From: Leucocoprinus leucothites
Lineage: Eukaryota; Basidiomycota; Agaricomycetes; Agaricales; Agaricaceae
DNA length: 64,000 nucleotides
NCBI GenBank assembly: GCA_013368445.1
Contig: JAACJO010000036.1
Coordinates: 124,001-188,000 of the forward strand
Direction: 5' to 3'
The notes below the pieces were generated by a model. The model was not told where the DNA came from. It made no database searches and worked only from the letters and a program-made list of their open reading frames with translations. Shown here piece after piece: positions 54,843 through 64,000 of the stretch. The position numbers and the translations under genes were made by a program. Position 1 is the stretch's first letter. Every line of letters starts with the position of its first letter.

Positions 54843-57800
54843 ATGTAAGTCACATCCAGATTTTAGTATCATAGGAGCCTATAACAAGAAATGCTACTTA
54901 TAGGAATCCGCCCCCTTCTCCTACTACTCCTGAGCAACAACGTCAAGTTGGACGTGCTGAGGAGTGTGAACAGCGCCAAATGACAAGTCCTGAGGCACGC
55001 CGAGAACATATTGCAAATGAGAGACCACCACCACTTCCAGCATATTTACGTCCTAACTCACCTACCCCTGCTCCTCGGCAGCCTCCTAATCTTGGACCTG
55101 TACTGGCCCTTCAAATTCCTCAACCCTATATCCCTCCTCATCTCAATGCACCTAGAGCACATCCTAACCCCCCAGCTCCTCCTGCCCAAATTCCCCCACC
55201 AACTATATTACCTGCAGGCTGGGATAGACCACTTGAAAATGCACTCCCACAGAATATACCACCTGCTCCTGTTTTATACTATAGAGGAGGTAGGGGTAGG
55301 GGCAGAGGTAGGGGTAGAGGAGATCCTGCACCATTACCAGAGAATAATAGGTTGATTGTGCTAGAGCAGCAGCTAAGAAGAGAAGTTGAGGAAAGGGAGG
55401 AAGAACAAAGAGAGCATGCACAAAGGCTAAGAGAGGCTGAGGTGAGGTTAATTAGGGAACATGAGGAAGAGGAGCAGTATAGAAGAGAAGAGAATATTAG
55501 GATAGCAGAGGCACATCAAAGGCTGTTGGAAGAGGAAAGAGTGAGACGAGAGAGAGTTGCACAAGAGCATGTTGAGTTACGAGAGCGACTTGAGGAGCAA
55601 GCTGAGCCAGAGCGTCTAGCAGCAATCAATCAAATAATAGAGCAATGGAGACTTGAGGATCCAGATGCTCTAGACTTTGATGGGCCCAATGAAGCTCAGG
55701 ATGAAGAACTAGATCATCATATGGGACAGAATTTGGCTCAGGCACCTCAGGTCAGTGCTAAATTGATTATTTTTTGTTAATACTCAAATATAATTAGGAA
55801 CAAAATGTTGAGAATTATAGAAATGGAAATAGAAATGAGGATAATCAGAGAGAGGTATGTATATGATTAGACATTCAGTGCATTTACTAATATATTTATA
55901 TATATATAAGTATGAAGAAAATGAGGAAGAAAATGAGGAGAACCAAGAGGAGAACCAAGAGGAGAATCAGAGAGAGGTATGAATATAATTTAGAGATTTA
56001 ATATATCTACTAATATTTGTTTCAGAATGAAGAGGCACCACCTCCTCCCCACAACCGACCACTTCCCCCTGCTGCTCAACCAATTGTTCAAGAGGAGGGC
56101 CCTGGCCTTCCTCATTACTTAGGCCCAATGAATGTGATCTGTGGACATTGCCAGGCTCTCCACTTTGACAGTGAGAAGCTGACAAGATCAACTCACCGTA
56201 ACATCCTATTTGGCGTTTGTTGTTTGCAAGGGCAAATTGCATTACAACCATTCCATCCATTAGACCACAACGACACACTTAGTCAGTATATGAGGAGAAT
56301 ATGGCCAGAGTCACAGGAATTTTTTGATGATATCTGCCGCTACAATGCAACCTTTGCTATGACATCAGTGGGGGTCAAGATTGACCAATCTGTCACCTGT
56401 GGTACTGGCCCATACAGTTTCAAAATCCAGGGTGAACTTCACCATCTCATGGGAACTCTCTGCCATCCTGAAAATGAGAATCCCAGATATGCCCAGATTT
56501 ATGTTTATGAGCCAGAGGAGCAACTCCGATATTGTAGAGATAATAACCATCCAGATAACAATCATCCAGATGACAATCGCAGTGCCCTCAGTGATGCAGT
56601 GTTAGGAGAACTACAGGAGATGCTGCTTCGAACACATCCTTATACTGGGGTATATAAGCAGGCATTTGAGATCATGAGGGACAAGCCAGAACATGAACAG
56701 GAGGGTCTCACTGTTAGGCTGCATGTTGACCGTCGGCAGGATCAGAGAGTATACAATGCTCCTACTGCCAATGAGATTGCTGTTATTGTGCCAGAGGCTG
56801 GGGTTGATCAAGCAAGGGATGAACGAGATATTGTATTGCGAGTACGTGGAGGAGGACTTCAACGGATTAGCCAATTAAATCCCTCATATTCTTCTCTCCA
56901 CTATGTCCTCCTTTTTCCTTATGGAGAAGATGGCTGGCACCATAGAATTCCTATTCACCTCACTCCAGAACAACAAGAAATATTTGAGGCATTGGAAGGA
57001 GAAAGGTTGAGGAGAAGAAGAGAGAGAGATCTTGGAGATGAGGAAGATTTGGGTGGAGAGGAAGAGAGTCGACGAAAGGCTGCTAAAGCAAGATCTGGGA
57101 ATGTGACTGAGCGGTGCTACCATGCTTACCGTTTCCATGTTAGGGGAGACCCACAACCACCACTTTTCTATGGTGGTAAGCTTTTTCAGCAATATGTTGT
57201 AGATGCATGGGCTCTCTGTGAACAAAACAAGCTCAACTGGATCAGGAATAACCAGAAGACCCTGAGAGCTGAGGTTTACCAAGGTCTTCAGGATATTGCA
57301 AGAGAGGATAGGGAGGATATTGTAAGGGAGGACAGGGAAGGAGAAGAGGGTCTTAGAGTTCTTGGCCAGAGAAGAATTCTGCCATCATCTCATATTGGAA
57401 GTCCACGACAAATGAACCAGCTTTTCCAGGATTGTATGGCCATTGTCAGGAAGTTTGGAAAACCAGATCTCTTTCTCACTATGACTGCAAATCCTACATG
57501 GCCAGAAATTGCTGATAACCTGTTAGAGGGGCAGGCAGCTGTGGACCGACCAGATATTGTGTCAAGAGTCTTTGAGCAGAAGAAGAACAGGTTGATAAAG
57601 GTGATTGAGGAAGGGTTCTTTGGTGGTATGGCAGCAAGAGTTCACACAATTGAATTCCAAAAACGTGGTCTTCCTCATGTTCATCTCCTCATCTATCTCA
57701 TATGGGAAGACCGTATCCGGGATGCCAACTACATCGACTCTATGATTTCTGCTCAGCTTCCCGACCCAGACACTCATCCAGTCCTCTACAACAAAGTGAC

Positions 57801-60548
57801 CAAGTATATGTTGCATGGTCCATGTGGGGCTGAAAATCCTACCGCAAAGTGTATGAAGGGTGGAAAGTGTAGCAAAGGATTTCCAAAGGACTTCCAAGGA
57901 AGGACAGATTGGAGTGAGAATGGGTATGCCAAATATGCCAGGCCTAACAATGGACGCACTTTTGTGAAGGGCTCGAAGACTTGGGACAATCGATGGGTTG
58001 TTTCTTACTGCCCAAAGCTACTTCTGGAGTTTGACTGCCACCTCAATGTGGAAGTCTGTGCTGATGAAGGTCCAGTCAAGTATCTTGCCAAGTACATCTA
58101 TAAGGGCCCTGATCGGACTACACTGGAGGTCACTGGGGGGAGGCAACCAAGAGATGAAATCAAGGAGTACCTGGATGCTCGATATGTTTCACCTCCTGAA
58201 GCAATCTGGCATCTCTTTGAATTTGGCATGCATGCAGAGAACCCATCTATTCAACGGCTTCCTGTCCACCTTCCTAACTGGCACTATGTTCACTTCCAAG
58301 AAGATGATGATGCAGCTGATGTTATGCAGAGGCAAAACATAGACAAGACTGCACTTACTGCTTGGTTTGACTACAACGATACCAATTGGGAGGATGACAT
58401 TGGATGCCGCACTACTCTCTATCAAGACTTCCCAGAACGTTATACATTTGATCAGAGGTCCAAGTCTTGGCATCCTAGAAGGGGTTGGCATCGTGTGATT
58501 GGGAGGATGTATTTTGCTTCACCATCTCAGGGCGAGCAATTTTATCTTCGACTGCTCTTGACTGTGGCTGAGGGAGCTAGAGGATGGGAGGATCTACGTA
58601 CATGGCCAAGAGAGGGACCAGAGAGAACAGTATGGCCAACATTCAGGGAAGCATGTCAGGCTCGGGGGTTATTGCAAGATGATGGGGAGTGGTTACGGTG
58701 TCTGCAAGAGGCTATTGCAGCTCAACCAGGTCAAATGTGTCGGAGTTTGTTTGCAGTCATCCTTATCTTTGGGCCACCAACTCAGCCTGAGGAGCTTTGG
58801 CAAGCAGTTAGGGAAGGCATATGTGATGATCTTGAACACAAACTCTGCCATGAGTTTGCTCAGTACCAGGACATGGAGAATATTCCTGATGATGACTGAT
58901 TTGACTATGGTCTCTATCTCATCGATAAACAGCTCACATATCATGGAAAACGGCTCTCTGATTTCCCCCCTATGCCCCTTCCTACACAAAACTGGGGAGA
59001 TATTGCAGTAAATCCTCAATACGCAGCTGAAATAGCTTATAACCAAGTGGATATGCAGAGGATAGTGGATGAGAACAGGGAGAACTTCAATGATGAGCAA
59101 AGGGCTGTTTTTGATGCTGTAAAGGACTCTATTGACCACAACCATGGTCATATCTTTTTCATCCACAGTGCAGGTGGATGTGGGAAGACCTTTGTCTGCA
59201 ACACCATTGCAGCTGAGGTTAGAAGGAGGGGGCAGATTGCATTGTGTGTTGCATCATCAGGCATTGCTGCTCTACTTTTGGTTGGAGGAAGGACAGCACA
59301 TTGGATGTTCAAAATTCCCATTCCTGCTGATGAGATTACCTTGGCCAAAATCACATCCAATCACAATATGGCTAAAGTCATTAAGGATACCAAAATCATT
59401 ATTTGGGATGAAGTTCCTATGCAGCACAAGTTTGCTGTAGAGTCAGTTGATAGGTGTATTCGAGACTTGCTTTCAGTAAGATCGGTTTTTTAACTTCTAA
59501 GACTATATTACTTACTATATATCAATAGAGTGAATTACCATTTGCTGGAATTACTGTGGTCTTTGGAGGAGACTTCCGTCAGACACTTCCTGTAGTTCCA
59601 AATGGAACTCGACAGGAGGTTGTTGCAGCTTCAATATGCAGGAGTGGTCGACTTTGGAGAAATATCAGGATCTTCCATCTTCGAACCAATATGCGACTTG
59701 GGAACTCTCCAGAGGATAGACACCATGCAGAGTGGTTGCTAGAGATTGGAGCAGGTAATACTGTTGATATCAATGAGACAGTGGTAATCCCTCAGCAGAT
59801 GATAGTGGATACCATTGAAGATCTCATTACCAAGCTCTATCCTCAGATTGGCAATCACCTCATAGCCAAGCAAGATGATTGGTTCTTGGATCGCACTATT
59901 CTCTGCTCTAGGAATGATGAAGTGGACACTCTCAATGATCTCATCCTAGGGAAGTACAAGCCCAATGAAGCCAATGAAACTCATCTGCTAATGAGCATGG
60001 ACTCAATTGCAGCAGAGAATGACATGCACCAGATGTATCCCCCAGAGTATCTTCAACGGCTTAGTGCTGCTGGGCTTCCTCCTTCTCAACTTCGCCTCAA
60101 GATTGGTTGTCCTGTAATGCTTCTCAGGAACTTGGATCCAGAAGCAGGACTCTGTAATGGAACAAGAATGGTAGTATTGGGGATACAACAAAGGGTCCTC
60201 AAGTGTCGTATCATCAGTAGAGATCAGCGATTTTCTGGAAAGGAGGTGTTTATTCCAAGGATTGAGTTGACTCCAAATGCTGAGTCACTTGCAATTCCTC
60301 TGAAGCGTCGGCAGTTCCCAGTCCGGCTTGCATTTGCAATGACAATCAATAAGTCTCAAGGACAGTCTGTGAATAATGTAGGAATTAACCTGGAGACTTC
60401 AGTGTTTTCACATGGACAGCTATATGTAGCACTCTCTCGATGTACTTCAGTATCTAGGACATTTGTTGTATTGCCTCAAGCTGCCCAGGAAAGTGGTAGG
60501 ACAGTAAATGTAGTATACAAAGAAGTATTTAATGGTATTCAACTCTAA
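54843..60548 (+). CDS. Helitron Rep-helicase (RepHel), one in-frame TGA
   Basis: Rolling-circle transposase. The N-terminus is Pro-rich, then a GRGRGRGRGDP stretch and a long Glu/Arg coiled coil, then repetitive acidic exons (EENQEENQ). From 56030 the Helitron core follows: LGPMNVICGHCQALHFDSEK; HUH Rep motif in LPHVHLLIYL; catalytic Tyr region YLAKYIYKGPDR. The PIF1-type helicase has Walker A in HSAGGCGKTFVCN, Walker B-like IIWDEVPM, GGDFRQTLPVVPNG, and TINKSQGQSVNNVG near the end; stop TAA 60546-60548. Introns: 54845-54903 (splits the ATG), 55750-55797, 55856-55910, 55979-56025 and about 59476-59528. TGA at 58897-58899 breaks the frame between Rep and helicase; the frame is otherwise continuous. 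The intron positions are my reading. Confidence 0.85.
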
Positions 60549-60592
60549 ATTAGATTGTATTCAAAACTCATATTTACCATTGCACCCACCGA

Positions 60593-60620
60593 GTGCCGTA
60601 GGCACGCGAAGCAAAACTCG
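60593..60620 (+). other. Helitron 3' terminal hairpin and end
   Basis: A stem GTGCC/GGCAC with a GTA loop, extended by a further pairing with one mismatch, lies just before the terminal AAGCAAAACTCG. This is the standard Helitron 3' architecture used to terminate strand transfer. Confidence 0.7.
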
Positions 60621-61031
60621 TTTGCTATTTATGGCCTTCAGGTTAATTAAATGTAGCCCACTTGTGGGCTTTACCCGTTGTGGTACAAGCGTGTTTCTTG
60701 TGCCGAAAATAACGCCCATCCTTGCTCTATTCGAAGTGGCTCGATACTGAGAAGTCTTGCAGCTCACTCAAATGACTTAGTTACCTCCAACCAGCACACT
60801 ATCTCTAACACCCTCTCTCCGCTTTTGTCTACACAGATAGCGAAGGCTCACGAACCTGCGTCCCTCCGTGAATAAACCGGAACCAGGGAGAGCCTATCCA
60901 TATGGGTATTTTGGTGTATGTACTATGAGCTAATTTTGTACATGCACGGAAAAGATCAATCGTAATGCGGGGGCCGTTCCCTCAATAAATGGAGGAGTCA
61001 AGCCAAGAATGTGTGTAAAATGGTGGGCTGA

Positions 61032-62385
61032 TCAATACGCATTGTAATACGTGTTACTGGGAAATGGTGGTACGGCAGACATAATGTACCTCCCACCGTC
61101 AGTAGCGGGTGCAGATACTCCGCTATTTGCAGGTGCGTATTGGTTATAGGCGCAAGGACCCAACGGAGCGCATTGGTGATGTGACTCAGAAACAGGGTCT
61201 GAGGCGGCGCGGTGCTTCGGCTGGTACTACGACGAATGGTCATTATGATAATAGCTCCAGGTCTGGGATTCTTGCCAAAGCATATGTGATTCTCGACGTA
61301 ATTGGGCGTGAGGGTCAAAATTTTGAGTATAAGGGTTGGCTGGGGGATAACTGTGATAAGTTCGGCGAGGGGTAGCTGGATGAGACAGGTGTCGTGATTC
61401 CAGCTGTTGGTTTTTTGGAGGAAGAGGTGATTGTACCATCTTGTTTTCTTCGAACCAGGCAGGATAGGGCATGCTATCACTCATCTGACGTCGGTGTGCA
61501 TCATAGCTAGGGCGAGGCTTGGGATTGGAGTGGACACTGGGCGTCTGCGTCTCATATGGGTGTTGGGGCGGGGCGTGATGCTCGGGTGGTGGTGGGGGTT
61601 GTGCCTGGGTCGACCTCACGGCACCGACATTGTCACGACAGTTATACTGATGGCTAGAGACGGGTTGGGATGGTGCGCGCAGTCGTACATTGGTTGATAC
61701 ACGTAGGGGTGCAGGGGATGAACTACTGCCGATACCAGAAGTAGTGCTGTGCGAGGGTATGGCCTCGGTTTCTGCCTCGCCGGAAGGGGAGGAAACGCGA
61801 TAACGGGAAGGCAACCAGGTCTCAGTACGAGAGAGTCGATCTATACCAGCGTCGGATTCCTGTTGGATAAACCCATCTCTCGACGAATGTGGGGCAGGGA
61901 CACTTGAAGGAGGCGAGGTCTTTGCACGAGAAAATTGGGCCGGCAAAGGAGGAGCAACTGGACGGCATATAAATGATGGTTGAGGGAGGTGCGAACCAGC
62001 TCGTGACTCCTACGAACATTTATGGATATAAGTGTTTCCGACAAACTGGCCGTAGAATAGTGCGTTGGCAACTCACCCCAAAGTTGGACCCGACCGATTG
62101 TATATGAGATGATGTGGTTGAGCTTGAAGCCTGGGAAGCTGCTGTGGCATCCGTCGGCTTCCTCAGCTCATGAATGTAAACCTCGGACTGCTGACTGGAT
62201 GAACTATTTTCTGTGGTATATTTGGAGTTATCGACAGCCAAGACGAAACGCGCCGCAGCATCATAACTTGAAGCTGAGGGTTGTCCTGAAAAATTGTAAT
62301 TGTGCTGATTTCCAGAGACGTGAGTAAAGGTGCTGTTAGAAATGACGAAATGGCTAGCGTTGGCGAAGCTACCGGACATGCTCAT
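61032..62385 (-). pseudogene. V-x-G-N-Q-x-N-Y-N motif protein (copy B), premature stop
   Basis: Starts MSMSGSFANASHFVISNSTF at 62385, then HVSGNQHNYNFSG; one intron 62010-62076 (67 nt) and a Pro/Ser-rich chain parallel to copy A. At 61227-61229 an in-frame TAG follows YYHNDHSS. The frame then continues, in the same phase and clearly homologous to copy A (YQPKHRAASDPVSESHHQCA and on), to FPSNTYYNAY-stop at 61032-61034. The stop removes about 65 residues. Whether this truncated protein is functional cannot be told. Other parts are intact. Confidence 0.6.
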
Positions 62386-64000
62386 TGCAGGAACGAGGGA
62401 AGAATGAGGTGAACCAGGTTCTCAACAACCAAGTGTTTTAAATAGGTGCCAGACCGTGTCCACGTGTGCCACCGATATTGCAAGTGTTTATGGCCAATTC
62501 CTAGAGATTTTAGGTATAAGCGTCTTCAACCCCTGGTTCTTTCAAGGTCCATCCGAGTCTTTGACGGACTTGGATTCTGGGCTGTCCTTCTCGAACCTTC
62601 CTTAGGGTAAGGGCACTTTGTTTCGGCCGGGCAGATTTGAGGACTCGGCGAACACAATCTAAGTTACAGTGAGAAACGTTATACTGGAACCTCCCTCCAA
62701 ATTACTCGCGCGAAAATAGCCTACTACATGATCGATCCTATCGCTTTCTTATTAGCGAGTTCCTGCAGTGATTCGTGTACTCCCGGTCCCCATAGTATTC
62801 CGTTTGAACGTCCTTTGATGATGTCGGATAATCAACCAGTGACGGTTCCCTTATCTGGAGCGCGTGACTCGGGTGGCGACTAACTGGATTTTGACTCTAG
62901 CGCATTCTCTGAAGCTCCAAGCTTCGAGCATCGGGCTCCAGGCCCCCAAGTACTTACTCCAATACTTTCCCCAACACGCGTCTACACGAACACCTTCCGC
63001 CCCCCAGACTCCCAGTCTTTCTTGCATCATCTGGAACCATGCTCCTCGTATTCGCATTCAAGTGCGGCTCGGACTCGGGCTCTGCTCCCACCTCGAAGGA
63101 TTAACGAACAAGAATCTGGGAAGCCAGGATATCAAGCTGCCTCTGAAGTCTTTGTTTCCAAGGCTTGTATAGAATTTAGCTCGCACCGGGACAGGAATCG
63201 GGGGACACTGGAGGATATCGAGCGTGCGTCAGGGCTTGAACGATATGCTATTCCGACACAGGACGATAGGTCCCAGTGAGCCATGCAGCATAGGAGGTAC
63301 GTGTTATTTGTATGCTGTGATGGAAAATTGGTAACTCATTCTCCGAAGTTTCACGAGTTACCGTTCCTTCCCACCTCGAACCGAACACGGGTCTGTTACT
63401 CCAGAATTTCTCGTGAAGGTCCCTTGCGCCATCGGGAAATTGTGGCTCGTATTCCAAGCCACGCTTGCCAAGGAAAAACTCGGGGACTTCAAAGTTGTCA
63501 AGGCCACGCAGCATGCCTACCATATCGATGCGAAATCGTGGCTCCGCCCAAGGATGCTTTCACCCCGCAGACTTCGATTACCCTTTACCCCTTCTTATCA
63601 AGATGTCTACCTAACACCCTGTCGAACACCCAAAGGTGGCTATAAGCAGTGACAATGGTCACGATGAATGCTCCAGGCAGGACGTGTCCCCAGGTGTTCC
63701 CGAGTTTTCTATGCAGCTTCCGTGTATGGCATGCTCTTTGTCCAGTCAAATCTGCCGGCCGCCCTGAAGCTATCAAAGAGTTGTAGGCGCCATCCCTCGG
63801 CGCCTATTCGCGCCTCATCCAGGAGTCGTTGATCTCGCCAAGTCTGTCGAAGTCCTCTGCTAGCGTGGGTTTACTGGAGCGTAGTCATCCTGTTCTGGGA
63901 TTCGTCCTCGGGTGCTCTAGTTCCCCCTGACTTCGAGACGGACAGTCATCCGACTATGCGTGCACAATTTGCTTGCCCAGACATGAAGGCTGATTCTAGT
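62386..64000. other. 5' flank of copy B, no supported gene
   Basis: Parallel to 41809-43411. Open frames here do not correspond in frame to those of copy A, so a shared coding gene is unlikely. It must include the promoter of the copy B gene. Confidence 0.4.

Larger units (their letters stand above)
53885..60620 (+). mobile_element. Autonomous-type Helitron (6.7 kb), now with one stop
   Basis: Boundaries come from the paralogous empty site in copy A (between 40093 and 40094): AGTA to the left and TTTGCTATTT to the right, an A|T target as for Helitrons, with no target duplication. The 3' end has a hairpin (GTGCC-GTA-GGCAC, 60593-60605, extendable with one mismatch) followed after 11 nt by CTCG. 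The 5' end reads TTAATAAATT, not the usual TC. It encodes a Rep/helicase gene. The 3' terminus differs from canonical CTRR at one base. Confidence 0.85.
60621..64000. repeat. Segmental duplication, copy B (right part, runs off the window)
   Basis: Colinear with 40094-43411: downstream flank, the motif gene on the - strand, and its 5' flank to the end of the window (AAGGCTGATTCTAGT against AAGGCTGATCCTAGT at about 43398-43411). Small indels give a similar length (3.38 against 3.32 kb). Confidence 0.85.

Noticed and set aside
1..64000. CRISPR arrays, bacterial operons, rRNA genes
   Set aside because: No regularly spaced short repeats, no ribosomal RNA sequence, and gene structure is clearly eukaryotic.

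Overview
The window is nuclear DNA from a filamentous basidiomycete, most likely an Agaricomycete. The evidence is dense GT-AG introns of about 50-60 nt, fungal orthologues such as a CNNM/MAM3 transporter, TRM2 and a branched-chain aminotransferase, the mushroom-typical DUF6535 and DUF6534 membrane families, and Copia, Helitron and TA-target DNA transposons. I cannot name the genus from sequence alone.

Left part (1-27450), gene-rich: end of a CCDC174/DUF4078-like gene (+); DUF6535 membrane protein (+); DUF6534 membrane protein (-); CNNM/DUF21-CBS transporter with three microexons (+); dienelactone-hydrolase-fold protein that has lost two of three catalytic residues (-); a decayed pogo-like transposon and a MITE; BTB/POZ protein (-); a PD-(D/E)XK-like protein (+); a second DUF6535 gene (+); branched-chain aminotransferase (+); then a divergent pair, TRM2 tRNA methyltransferase (-) and ChaC-type gamma-glutamylcyclotransferase (+), separated by 132 bp.

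Middle part (27451-40000), sparse: two DUF6534 paralogues on the - strand. One (29188-32662) is broken in an exon by a 1.76-kb insertion with long terminal inverted repeats, a 7-bp target duplication and a tRNA-like Pol III module near each end. The other (36041-37766) looks intact. The rest holds decayed or unidentified sequence.

Right part (40000-64000), repeat-built: a segment of at least 3.3 kb carrying a Pro/Ser-rich gene with an N-terminal V-x-G-N-Q-x-N-Y-N motif occurs twice in direct orientation (about 40045-43411 and 60621-64000). A third, divergent motif gene lies at 44584-45582. Between the copies sit a TA-flanked MITE (46690-47440), a second TA-flanked element (47445-53569) that hosts a full-length Copia retrotransposon (47717-53044), and a 6.7-kb Helitron (53885-60620). 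The Helitron interrupts the second copy of the duplicated segment, so the first copy serves as its empty site. The Copia element is decaying mainly by CpG transitions.

The housekeeping genes show no operon-like logic, as expected for a fungus. Themes that recur across the window are very small exons, degenerate or nested mobile elements, and small lineage-specific families of membrane or low-complexity proteins.
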